Assembly (NCBI GenBank): GCA_009920225.1 | Contig: RGAJ01000092.1 | Span: 1-7,141 of the forward strand | DNA length: 7,141 nucleotides | Direction: 5' to 3' | Origin: Paracoccaceae bacterium | GTDB lineage: Bacteria; Pseudomonadota; Alphaproteobacteria; Rhodobacterales; Rhodobacteraceae | In this document: piece after piece, positions 1 through 6,236 of the stretch | Numbering within the stretch: position 1 is the first letter of the stretch | Layout of the letters: every line of letters begins with the position of its first letter | Made by a program: the position numbers and the translations under genes | Notes under the pieces: generated by a model | The model's database searches: none | What the model was told of the DNA's origin: nothing | What the model saw: the letters and a program-made list of their open reading frames with translations, nothing else

Positions 1-311
1 GATTTGCCGGCACCCATCAAGAGTTCGCCGGTAATGGCCGCATTGTTGAGAACCACATTGGGATGTAACCCGTCTGCCGCGATTTTTTGAAAAATGCCGA
101 CGATGGCGTCTTCGTCACCCATGTCGAGATCATAATAGGCGAAATTTGGGTTGGTCCCAAACCGTTCCTTCATCGCGTTGGCCCGCGCGCCTGGAAGGTC
201 AGAGCCAATGACAGTCGCGCCATTTGCGAGCATTTCGGTGACATAGGCTGTCCCAAGTACGCCGCCTGAACCTGTGATGAAAATTGTTTGTCCGTTCAAG
301 GCTACGCTCAT
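1..311 (-). CDS. SDR-family NAD(P)-dependent oxidoreductase (N-terminal 103 residues; cut by the window edge)
   Basis: The reading frame opens at ATG 311-309 and runs off the left edge. It encodes a Rossmann-fold short-chain dehydrogenase/reductase. Visible are the nucleotide-binding motif TGSGGVLG (residues 13-20), an acidic residue at the end of the second strand (GSD, D38) that favours NAD(H) over NADP(H), a DLDM segment (61-64) where the family contacts the adenine, and NNAA (89-92), the counterpart of the classical NNAG. The catalytic Ser/Tyr/Lys lie beyond the window. The start is well supported: it overlaps the upstream stop as ATGA (311-308) and has AAGGA at 325-321 with a 9-base spacer. 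Its position behind a Gfo/Idh dehydrogenase and an acylneuraminate-type cytidylyltransferase suggests a role in building a nonulosonic acid or related surface sugar, as with the SDR genes of flagellin-glycosylation loci. The substrate is unknown. Confidence 0.88.
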   Translation of the reverse strand, partial: MSVALNGQTIFITGSGGVLGTAYVTEMLANGATVIGSDLPGARANAMKERFGTNPNFAYYDLDMGDEDAIVGIFQKIAADGLHPNVVLNNAAITGELLMGAGK

Positions 312-1000
312 TTTTGCTGTTCCTTCATAAGCATTTCGACCATTTTGAAATCAAACTCGGCATCAATATCAATGCAGCGTTCGGGCGGCATGACATAAGG
401 GATCACCCGTCCATCGTAGAGGAATGTCGCCGTCTTTAAATAATCCGGGCGAACAACATAGGTCGATGCCGCATGTTCATAGACGACAGGCGCATGTTGG
501 CGTGCAACCACATTTCCAGAAAGTGGTTTGGACACATGAAGCGCACCGGTTTCGTCGGGTTCGACCAAATTGAAATATGGGTTTTTGCGAGCATCGCACA
601 CAGACATCACCATATCGGGTTTTTGATCGAAATAGAGATCGAGCGCGTTGTCGATATCTTCGGGCAATCGCAAGGGCGATGTGCAATCAAGATCCACAAA
701 GGCTGTGATTGGGCCAAAGGCCTCTTCTGCTTTGGCGGCGGAATGCTGCCAGACATTCCATTTCGATGCGCTGTCTGTCGACAATTCGTCAGGACGCAGG
801 CCGATATCAAACGCCCCTTTTGTTAGGGCGTGTTCATAGATGCGTTCATCATCTGTTGAAACTATAATGATATCGATCCGATCAGAATGAACAAGCAGAT
901 CCAAAGACCAATCGATCAATGGTTTTCCAACCATGTCGCGAAAATTTTTACCTGGTACGCCCTTGGATCCTTTGCGCGCGCCGATGTGTCCGATGATCAT
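308..1000 (-). CDS. Acylneuraminate-type cytidylyltransferase (CMP-nonulosonate synthetase family)
   Basis: A 230-residue cytoplasmic enzyme of the NeuA/CMP-sialic acid synthetase family. These enzymes activate a nonulosonic acid (or KDO-like sugar) with CTP to give the CMP-sugar and pyrophosphate. The N-terminal CTP-binding loop GARKGSKGVPGKN (residues 7-19) matches the family ARxGSKxxPxKN pattern. Further family signatures are VSTDD (47-51), LDCTSPLR (104-111, usual form LQPTSPLR), the RQ..P..Y region (167-174) and an acidic metal-binding stretch DIDAEFDF (211-218). The length is normal. The frame can be extended upstream to an ATG at 1045, but ATG 1000 is preferred. It gives the standard N-terminus, overlaps the preceding stop as ATGA (1000-997), and has GAGGG at 1015-1011 with a 10-base spacer. 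Family assignment is firm. The acceptor (neuraminic, legionaminic, pseudaminic or another acid) is not decidable from the sequence. Confidence 0.9.
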   Translation of the reverse strand: MIIGHIGARKGSKGVPGKNFRDMVGKPLIDWSLDLLVHSDRIDIIIVSTDDERIYEHALTKGAFDIGLRPDELSTDSASKWNVWQHSAAKAEEAFGPITAFVDLDCTSPLRLPEDIDNALDLYFDQKPDMVMSVCDARKNPYFNLVEPDETGALHVSKPLSGNVVARQHAPVVYEHAASTYVVRPDYLKTATFLYDGRVIPYVMPPERCIDIDAEFDFKMVEMLMKEQQK

Positions 1001-1947
1001 GTCAAATTTGCCCTCAATTGCCCTGAAAAGGTCCGCGATGCCCATGCATTTGATATCAGATGACAGACTTCTTTGGTCAAGTCCAGTCGCGGTGCGATTG
1101 GGTTCGATGCGCTGTTTCCTTGGGATAACGCGATAAAATCGCGCATAATTCCAAGAAACATTTCATTGCGCTCAAACGCGAATTCGTGGCGATCGACGCC
1201 GGTCGCGGTGGTCATGCAGACTGTGTTTTGGGTCAGATCGTAATCGAGCTGACCCGCAATCCCAATCAGATGCCCACGCCGAATGAGTTTTGGCGCAAGA
1301 TAATCCATTGATACGTTTGCAATAACGCCCCTATCGGATGTGAGGGTGAGATGAGATTGGATATCGACCTTGGGAAAATCTGGATGATTGGTAGACCGCA
1401 CCGTATCCAACGACAGGTCGCCGCAGAACAAATGCGCCAAATCAATTTCATGGCACAAATCCAACAAAACCCCACCCCCGTCGGGGTCGGCCGCGTAACT
1501 GTCGGCAAAGGTCCAATTTTGCCGCCATTGAGTAACGTCATGGCCAATTTCCAGACCCGCACGAAACATGTGTTTTGGTGCCGCAGTGCGAATATAGTCA
1601 ACCATGGGATGGTAGCGCATCATAAACCCAGCCATCGATCGCATTTGGATGTCCAGCGGCAAGGAAAATATCGCGTCTACATCGGCGGGGTGATAGGCGA
1701 CAGGCTTTTCGATATAGAGTGCGGCACCGGTATCTGCGATGTCCCGTATCAGAGGCATGCGAATTTTTGTGGCGGTCGCAATGACGACGCCCGCCTGTCC
1801 CTGAGCCGCACGCAGATCGTGCAGCAGTGTGTCCATATCAATTCCACGCCAAGACAGGGAAATCACGTGTTGGCCAAGCTCTTTCAAGTTGTTGAAATGC
1901 CGTGTTCCAATCGACCCTGCGCCAATGACGTAATATTTGAATCTCAT
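997..1947 (-). CDS. Gfo/Idh/MocA-family oxidoreductase, probably for sugar biosynthesis
   Basis: A 316-residue dehydrogenase with an N-terminal Rossmann fold (GAGSIGTRH, residues 9-17) and the C-terminal alpha/beta domain of the Gfo/Idh/MocA family. The catalytic lysine sits in YIEKP (K81). The second signature GGGVLLDLCHEIDLA (157-171) supplies the conserved Asp/His pair (D163, H166). These enzymes oxidise or reduce hydroxyl groups on sugars, nucleotide sugars or inositols using NAD(P). The frame can be opened at a TTG at 1998, but ATG 1947 is preferred because it starts MRFKYYVIGAGSIG, the normal distance from the glycine motif. Its ribosome-binding site is weak (only a GGGG tract 6 bases upstream). 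It is the first gene of a minus-strand operon, and its TGA overlaps the ATG of the cytidylyltransferase. The neighbours suggest a precursor of a CMP-activated surface sugar. The actual substrate is unknown. Confidence 0.88.
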   Translation of the reverse strand: MRFKYYVIGAGSIGTRHFNNLKELGQHVISLSWRGIDMDTLLHDLRAAQGQAGVVIATATKIRMPLIRDIADTGAALYIEKPVAYHPADVDAIFSLPLDIQMRSMAGFMMRYHPMVDYIRTAAPKHMFRAGLEIGHDVTQWRQNWTFADSYAADPDGGGVLLDLCHEIDLAHLFCGDLSLDTVRSTNHPDFPKVDIQSHLTLTSDRGVIANVSMDYLAPKLIRRGHLIGIAGQLDYDLTQNTVCMTTATGVDRHEFAFERNEMFLGIMRDFIALSQGNSASNPIAPRLDLTKEVCHLISNAWASRTFSGQLRANLT

Positions 1948-1968
1948 GGTCTTGCCCCGCTTTTGGAC

Positions 1969-1998
1969 GTTATTGCCGTTTTGATCGCGCCGAATCAA
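1969..1998 (-). promoter_or_regulatory. Weak candidate promoter for the sugar operon
   Basis: On the minus strand, TTGATT (1998-1993) and AATAAC (1974-1969) are separated by 18 bases. Each matches 4 of 6 positions of the sigma-70 consensus. The pair lies just upstream of the ATG at 1947. It is the best pair I noticed by eye in the divergent intergenic region, but matches of this quality arise often by chance. Confidence 0.25.
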
Positions 1999-2092
1999 GT
2001 GCGAAACAGGTGCCTGCCGCAGCCTTGGCTAGAAACGGACTAGGAATTTTCGAAATTATCACATGTTTTCTTGGCATTCGTACTGATTTCGG

Positions 2093-2120
2093 TTGACGCT
2101 AGGCTCGAATCCGTTATGAG
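2093..2120 (+). promoter_or_regulatory. Probable sigma-70 promoter for rpsD
   Basis: TTGACG (2093-2098, 5 of 6 to TTGACA) is followed after 16 bases by TATGAG (2115-2120, 4 of 6 to TATAAT). A good -35 with a weak -10 is common for growth-related promoters in Rhodobacteraceae. The implied start near 2127 gives an rpsD leader of about 110 bases. It sits in an AT-rich stretch between divergent genes, which fits a promoter region. Confidence 0.55.
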
Positions 2121-2138
2121 CACCCCATTGGTGTTGGT

Positions 2139-2211
2139 GGCCCCCGCAAGGGGATGCCTGTCATGTCACGTGACAAGAGGACAACGCCCTTCATAGTCGC
2201 CAAGTTTGGCG
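2139..2211 (+). promoter_or_regulatory. Structured 5' leader of rpsD (three predicted stem-loops)
   Basis: Three hairpins can be drawn between the likely promoter and the ribosome-binding site. The first is CCCC-GCAA-GGGG (2142-2153), capped by a GNRA-type tetraloop and extended by GGC (2139-2141) pairing with GCC (2156-2158) around a 2-base bulge. The second is TGTCA (2159-2163) with TGACA (2171-2175), which overlaps the 12-base palindrome TGTCACGTGACA (2164-2175). The third is CGCCA-AGTT-TGGCG (2198-2211), ending about 12 bases before AAGGAG. S4 represses its own operon through leader or mRNA structure in other bacteria, so autoregulation is possible. That is inference. The pairing was drawn by hand and no folding energy was computed. 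Confidence 0.4.
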
Positions 2212-2237
2212 TCGCCTAGTTAGAAGGAGATCAGCAG

Positions 2238-2858
2238 ATGACAAAAAGAACTGCTGCCAAGTACAAAATTGACCGCCGTATGGGCGAAAACATTTGGGGT
2301 CGCCCAAAGTCACCGGTAAACCGTCGTGAATACGGACCAGGCCAACATGGCCAAGCCCGCAAAGGCAAATTGTCTGATTTCGGTCTACAGCTGCGCGCAA
2401 AGCAAAAGCTAAAAGGTTACTACGGTGACCTGACAGAAAAACAGTTCCGTCGCATCTTTGCTGACGCGGACCGTATGAAAGGTGATACAGGCGAAAACCT
2501 AATCGGTATGCTAGAGCGTCGCTTGGACGCGGTTGTTTACCGTGCGAAATTCGTTGCAACTGTTTTCGCAGCACGTCAATTCGTAAACCACGGCCACGTA
2601 TTGGTGAACGGCAAACGCGTGAACATTCCGTCATACCGCGTAAAAGAGGGTGACGTGATTGAGGTTCGCGAAAAGTCAAAGCAAATGGCAGCGATCCTAG
2701 AAGCTGTTCAATTGACCGAACGTGACGTTCCTGATTACCTTGAGGTTGACCATTCCAAATTGGTCGCAAAATTCGTTCGCACCCCAGGTCTGAGCGATGT
2801 TCCATATCCAGTCATCATGGAACCAAACCTCGTTATCGAATTCTACGCACAGAACTAA
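2238..2858 (+). CDS. rpsD: 30S ribosomal protein S4
   Basis: Primary 16S rRNA-binding protein that nucleates assembly of the 30S subunit body and helps keep decoding accurate. The 206-residue length and the sequence are typical of alphaproteobacterial S4. The N-terminal domain (about residues 1-93) includes [14 protein letters not shown] and the basic [13 protein letters not shown] segment. The S4 RNA-binding domain follows (about 94-157: [43 protein letters not shown]). The protein has no cysteine, so it is the form without the N-terminal zinc site. The start has a strong ribosome-binding site, AAGGAG at 2224-2229, with 8 bases to the ATG. It stands alone with its own leader and terminator, divergent from the sugar operon. 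Codon choice is more AT-ending (CTA, GTA, CCA) than in the flanking genes, which fits a highly expressed gene with its own codon preferences. Confidence 0.98.
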   Translation: MTKRTAAKYKIDRRMGENIWGRPKSPVNRREYGPGQHGQARKGKLSDFGLQLRAKQKLKGYYGDLTEKQFRRIFADADRMKGDTGENLIGMLERRLDAVVYRAKFVATVFAARQFVNHGHVLVNGKRVNIPSYRVKEGDVIEVREKSKQMAAILEAVQLTERDVPDYLEVDHSKLVAKFVRTPGLSDVPYPVIMEPNLVIEFYAQN

Positions 2859-2875
2859 GATACACAGTTTTATGC

Positions 2876-2910
2876 AAAGGGCCGCGACGGGGAACCGCCG
2901 CGGCCTTTTT
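2876..2910 (+). terminator. Rho-independent terminator of rpsD
   Basis: Eighteen bases after the rpsD stop, AAAGGGCCGCGACGG (2876-2890) pairs with 2895-2909 around a GGAA tetraloop (2891-2894). The stem has 15 positions, including one A/C mismatch (2887/2898) and one G-U wobble (2879/2906). The downstream arm ends in TTTTT (2906-2910), giving the classical U-tract. It separates rpsD from the hisC gene train. Confidence 0.92.
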
Positions 2911-2918
2911 CTTTGCTC

Positions 2919-2947
2919 TGGTCATAGTCGTCACAGCCGAGTATGAA
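2919..2947 (+). promoter_or_regulatory. Weak candidate promoter for the hisC-tyrC train
   Basis: TGGTCA (2919-2924) and TATGAA (2942-2947) lie 17 bases apart, each 4 of 6 to the sigma-70 consensus. They occupy the only gap between the rpsD terminator and hisC. A promoter is expected here because the terminator should block read-through. The implied leader would be very short, under 20 bases. Confidence 0.3.
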
Positions 2948-2969
2948 CATATCGAACAGGGAGTCATGC

Positions 2970-4067
2970 ATGGCAAAGATTAATCCAAGGCCCTCAATCA
3001 TGGAGATTGCGCTGTATCAAGGTGGCGCAAGCACGGTCGAGGGCGTGAAAAATGTTGTAAAACTAAGTTCGAACGAAAACCCGTTTGGACCATCCCCCAA
3101 AGCGATCGAAGCCGTGCGCAAAGTCGCACATGAATTGCATCGCTATCCGACGACGGATCATGGGCCACTGCGCCGCGCGATTGCGGAAACATTTAATCTG
3201 TGGTCTGACAACATCATCTGCGGCGTGGGCAGCGATGAAATATTGTCGTTCTTGTGTTATGCTTACGCGGGTGATGGTGGTGAAGTGCTCTATACTGAAC
3301 ATGGGTTTAGTATGTATCGCATTTCCGCCTTGGCTGCCGGCGCTGTGCCCGTGTCGGTCCCCGAAAAAAACCGTGTTGTGGATGTCGATGCCATTTTGGC
3401 GGCAGCGGGTGACAAGACCAGATTGGTTTTTGTCACCAATCCTGGCAATCCAACCGGCACCATGATCGGTGAAGGGGATATTCGACGATTGGCCGAGGGG
3501 CTTCCCAAGCATATTTTATTGGTCATTGATGGCGCCTATGCGGATTACATCGAAGGCTTTGACGGTATGGCCAAGCTGACACATGCCTATGACAATATGT
3601 TCATCACACGCACATTTTCCAAATTGTATGGCCTAGGCGGCATGCGCGTGGGGTGGGGGTATGGTCCAAAATACATTGTCGATACGCTCAATCGTATTCG
3701 TGGTCCGTTCAACCTTTCTGTTCCTGCGTTAGCGGCGGCTGAGGCGGCTGTTTTGGATCGGGAATATGCGGAAAAATGTCGTGTTGAAAACACGCGGTTG
3801 CGTGCATGGCTTGCGGGCGCTTTGGCCGAACATGGGGTCAGTTCCGATACCTCAATGGCGAATTTCATTTTGGCACGATTTGGGTCGCAAGCCGAAGCAG
3901 AAGCCTGCGATGACTATCTCAAGTCCCAAGGGATCATTGTGCGGCGTGTTGCGGGCTATGGCTTGCCTCATTGTCTGCGAATTACTGTCGGTGACGAAGC
4001 GTCGTGTCGTCGGGTTGCCCATGCGGTTGGTCAATTTAAGGATGGTCAGCATGGCAAAAGTGTATGA
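2970..4067 (+). CDS. hisC: Histidinol-phosphate / aromatic-amino-acid aminotransferase (HisC)
   Basis: PLP-dependent class I/II aminotransferase, 365 residues, cytoplasmic. HisC converts imidazole-acetol phosphate plus glutamate to histidinol phosphate. Many HisC-type enzymes also transaminate prephenate or aromatic keto acids. Visible are the substrate-arm SSNENPFG (33-40), NPGNPTG (157-163), the cofactor-contacting D187 and Y190, the Schiff-base lysine in [10 protein letters not shown] (K218), R226 in MRVGWG, and the substrate carboxylate-binding arginine in CLRITVG (R337). All key residues are present. The frame opens at 2943, but ATG 2970 is preferred: it gives the usual [20 protein letters not shown] N-terminus and has AGGGAG at 2958-2963 with a 6-base spacer. 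The stop overlaps tyrC by 17 bases, which points to coupled expression and a role in tyrosine/phenylalanine synthesis in addition to, or instead of, histidine synthesis. Confidence 0.93.
   Translation: MAKINPRPSIMEIALYQGGASTVEGVKNVVKLSSNENPFGPSPKAIEAVRKVAHELHRYPTTDHGPLRRAIAETFNLWSDNIICGVGSDEILSFLCYAYAGDGGEVLYTEHGFSMYRISALAAGAVPVSVPEKNRVVDVDAILAAAGDKTRLVFVTNPGNPTGTMIGEGDIRRLAEGLPKHILLVIDGAYADYIEGFDGMAKLTHAYDNMFITRTFSKLYGLGGMRVGWGYGPKYIVDTLNRIRGPFNLSVPALAAAEAAVLDREYAEKCRVENTRLRAWLAGALAEHGVSSDTSMANFILARFGSQAEAEACDDYLKSQGIIVRRVAGYGLPHCLRITVGDEASCRRVAHAVGQFKDGQHGKSV
4038..4043 (+). promoter_or_regulatory. tyrC ribosome-binding site inside the hisC 3' end
   Basis: AAGGAT lies 7 bases before ATG 4051 and within the last codons of hisC. 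It decides between two in-frame starts: the alternative ATG at 4042 overlaps the site itself and so is unlikely. Confidence 0.6.
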
Positions 4068-4974
4068 TCGCGTTGCGCTGATCGGATTGGGGTTGATCGC
4101 CTCGTCTATGTATTGGGCGATCAAACGTGCTGGTCTTGCAGACCATGTAACCGGCTATGCACGATCCGAAGAAACGCGGCAAACCGCGCGTGAAATCGGA
4201 TTGTGCGATACGGTCTGCGATAGCATTGCGGACGCGGTCCAAGGTGCGGACTTGGTCGTCCTATGCGTCCCTGTTGGCGCGATGGGTGCTGTGGCCGAAG
4301 AAATGTCGCATTACCTCAAGGTGGGTGCGACGGTGTCCGACGTCGGATCGGTCAAGCGGTCTGTGATTGACGCGGTGCATGAACATTTACCGCAGGGTGT
4401 CCATTTCGTGCCCGCACATCCTTTGGCGGGAACGGAACATTCTGGTCCGACCAGCGGGTTTGCATCGCTGTTTGATAACCGTTGGTGCATTTTGGTGCCA
4501 ACCGATGACAGCACGCCCGAGGCCGTCGCACAGTTGCGCGCCTTGTGGGAAGGCATGGGGGCCAATGTCGATGAAATGGACGCAGATCACCACGATCGCG
4601 TTTTGGCCGTGACATCCCACACTCCGCACCTCATCGCATACACGATGGTGGGGGTGGCAGATGATCTTCGTCGTGTCACCGATAGCGAAGTCATTAAATA
4701 TTCCGCCGCCGGATTTCGGGATTTCACCCGTATTGCGGCAAGTGATCCAACCATGTGGCGCGATGTTTTTTTGACGAACAAAGATGCCACTTTGGAAATA
4801 CTGGGTCGCTTTACCGAAGAACTTTTTGCGCTTCAACGCGCGATCCGCACTGGCGATGGTGAGCAATTGCACCAATATTTCACCCGTACCCGCGCCATTC
4901 GACGTGGTATCATTGATGCGGGCCAAGATACCTCTGCCCCAGATTTTGGACGAGGTGGCCCAACGAAAAGATAA
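4051..4974 (+). CDS. tyrC: Prephenate / arogenate (cyclohexadienyl) dehydrogenase
   Basis: A 307-residue TyrA-family enzyme that oxidatively decarboxylates prephenate (to 4-hydroxyphenylpyruvate) and/or arogenate (to tyrosine). The N-terminal Rossmann domain begins [10 protein letters not shown] (residues 10-19), followed by [10 protein letters not shown] (69-78) and SDVGSVK (96-102). The substrate region [11 protein letters not shown] (123-133) and SHTPHLIAY (189-197), carrying the family's catalytic/substrate-binding histidines, lead into the helical dimerisation domain. There is no fused chorismate mutase or ACT domain, so this is the short monofunctional form. The dinucleotide motif is GxGxxA rather than GxGxxG, and the second strand ends YARS instead of the acidic YD, which suggests NADP preference. 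The start at 4051 lies within hisC. The two genes probably supply transaminase and dehydrogenase of one pathway. Confidence 0.93.
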   Translation: MAKVYDRVALIGLGLIASSMYWAIKRAGLADHVTGYARSEETRQTAREIGLCDTVCDSIADAVQGADLVVLCVPVGAMGAVAEEMSHYLKVGATVSDVGSVKRSVIDAVHEHLPQGVHFVPAHPLAGTEHSGPTSGFASLFDNRWCILVPTDDSTPEAVAQLRALWEGMGANVDEMDADHHDRVLAVTSHTPHLIAYTMVGVADDLRRVTDSEVIKYSAAGFRDFTRIAASDPTMWRDVFLTNKDATLEILGRFTEELFALQRAIRTGDGEQLHQYFTRTRAIRRGIIDAGQDTSAPDFGRGGPTKR

Positions 4975-4986
4975 CAGGGTTTAGGG

Positions 4987-5724
4987 ATGCGGATATTTTT
5001 AGGGATTGTTTTAATTTTGGCCTGTGCGAATTTTGCGCAGGCCAGCGAGATTTCGGCGTCATTGCGCCCAGTGTTACGGCCAGAGCAGGCAGTGGACCCT
5101 GTTGTGCCTGCAGGAACAACATTGCGTCAAAGCTTGCGCCCCTTGGCGCGGCCCAAGTCGATTGAGACCGCAGCCGTAAAACGTGCAACCCAACTGGCAA
5201 AAGGTTCGGTGTGCTGTGACAGCGCGATCCAAGAGGAATATGTCGGGCGTGTTGCCGCAAAAACCAACGGTTGTGGCCTAAGTGATGCGGTGAAACTATC
5301 CTCTGTGTCGGGCGTGAAACTCAGCCAGAAAGCTGTCATGGATTGCACCACTGCCAAAGCGTTGAAAAAGTGGATTGAAACAGGGGCAAAGCCCGTGATT
5401 GGAAATCAAGGTGGTGGGTTGGCCAGTTTGCAAATCATGGGGCATTATTCCTGTCGTCCGCGCAACAACCAAAGAGGTGCGAAAATTTCCGAACACGGAC
5501 GCGGTCGCGCCATCGATATCGGTGCCTTTACCTTGAAAAACGGGGTATCGTTTAGTGTCCTGCGCGATTGGAACAGGTCCAAATGGTCGGATGAGTTGTC
5601 AAAAATGCATCGTGCGGCATGCGGTCTGTTTGGCACTGTTTTGGGACCACGGGCAAATAAATATCACCAAGACCATTTTCATTTTGACACAGCACGCTAT
5701 CGTTCAGGAAGTTATTGCAAATAA
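4987..5724 (+). CDS. Extensin-family periplasmic protein with an M15-like metallopeptidase motif
   Basis: A 245-residue exported protein of the bacterial extensin-like C-terminal domain family. A short signal peptide (MRIFLGIVLILACANFAQA, probably cut after AQA at residue 19) leads to a Pro/Arg linker holding two copies of SLRPxxRP (25-32, 49-56). The conserved domain follows (about 70-245). It contains SEHGRGRAID (168-177), an exact SxHxxGxAxD match to the zinc motif of D-Ala-D-Ala peptidases, and HQDHFHFD (227-234) with the HxH ligand pair. Seven cysteines in the mature part, including a CC pair at 76-77, could form disulfides. A cell-wall hydrolase role is inferred from the motif; the family is poorly characterised. 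A lipoprotein at C13 is less likely because the lipobox is poor. The start has AGGG at 4976-4979 with a 7-base spacer, 12 bases after tyrC. Confidence 0.85.
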   Translation: MRIFLGIVLILACANFAQASEISASLRPVLRPEQAVDPVVPAGTTLRQSLRPLARPKSIETAAVKRATQLAKGSVCCDSAIQEEYVGRVAAKTNGCGLSDAVKLSSVSGVKLSQKAVMDCTTAKALKKWIETGAKPVIGNQGGGLASLQIMGHYSCRPRNNQRGAKISEHGRGRAIDIGAFTLKNGVSFSVLRDWNRSKWSDELSKMHRAACGLFGTVLGPRANKYHQDHFHFDTARYRSGSYCK

Positions 5725-5744
5725 TAAAAAGGAAACCCGCTGCG

Positions 5745-6236
5745 ATGCATGATGTGGTCTATGCAACTTCTCTTGATGAGCTTTTACCAAAAGAACAGCT
5801 TTTGCAAATGAGCGGGTTGGAATTTATGCAAGGGATCCGCGATGGCCGTCTGCCCGCGCCGCCAATCGCAAAGACGCTGAATTTTCGGCTGATTGAAGCC
5901 GAGGCTGGGCGTATCGTGTTTCAGGGACAGCCCGAATTTAATTCTCTAAATCCCATGGGCGGTGTTCATGGGGGGTGGTATGGAACTGTCTTGGATAGTG
6001 CAATGTCCTGCGCTGTGATGACCTCGGTTCCCAAAGGCAGCTTTTACACCACACTTGAATTCAAGATAAATATCACCCGTGCCATTCCAATGGGCCGGTT
6101 GGCGAATATTGTGGGTAACATTGATCACGCGGGGCGATCCACAGGCGTTGCACATGGCCAAATTGTCGATGCCGAAACGGGGCGGTTGTATGCCACGGGA
6201 TCGACCACCTGTATCATCATGAAGGCAGGCGATTAG
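5745..6236 (+). CDS. PaaI-family hotdog-fold thioesterase
   Basis: A 163-residue cytoplasmic protein of the PaaI/YdiI-like hotdog superfamily, which hydrolyses acyl-CoA or related thioesters. The signature NPMGGVHGGWYGTVLDSAM (residues 69-87) includes the oxyanion HGG (75-77) and the acidic residue D84 on the central helix. The second strand segment TTLEFKINITR (102-112) corresponds to the usual 'LxINFLR' region. The N-terminal 35 residues are an extension before the hotdog core and are common in this subgroup. The frame could open at 5715 within the previous gene, but ATG 5745 is preferred because AAGGAAA (5729-5735) lies 9 bases upstream. The gap after the extensin-family gene is 20 bases, and the stop abuts the next ATG with no gap. 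The acyl substrate is unknown, and the neighbours do not point to an aromatic-degradation role. Confidence 0.87.
   Translation: MHDVVYATSLDELLPKEQLLQMSGLEFMQGIRDGRLPAPPIAKTLNFRLIEAEAGRIVFQGQPEFNSLNPMGGVHGGWYGTVLDSAMSCAVMTSVPKGSFYTTLEFKINITRAIPMGRLANIVGNIDHAGRSTGVAHGQIVDAETGRLYATGSTTCIIMKAGD

Noticed and set aside
87..269. Small plus-strand frame near the left edge
   Set aside because: It lies opposite the SDR gene, whose motifs (TGSGGVLG, NNAA) are clear on the minus strand.
1001..1045. Upstream start for the cytidylyltransferase (15 extra residues)
   Set aside because: It would extend beyond the usual N-terminus and overlap the previous gene by 49 bases; ATG 1000 has the ATGA coupling and a better-placed GAGGG.
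1351..2043. 230-codon open frame on the plus strand opposite the Gfo/Idh gene
   Set aside because: It is an antisense shadow of a well-supported dehydrogenase gene. Its translation has no domain and it would run into the divergent promoter region.
2191..2805. 204-codon open frame on the minus strand opposite rpsD
   Set aside because: It is antisense to a certain ribosomal protein gene, its translation is low-complexity Arg/Ser-rich with no recognisable domain, and it lacks a ribosome-binding site.
2943..2969. Upstream start for hisC (9 extra residues)
   Set aside because: It has no ribosome-binding site, whereas ATG 2970 has AGGGAG at the right distance and gives the usual HisC N-terminus. 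The 2943 ATG also overlaps the candidate -10 element.
4387..4926. 179-codon minus-strand frame opposite tyrC
   Set aside because: Complementary-strand shadow with no family resemblance; tyrC motifs are continuous on the other strand.
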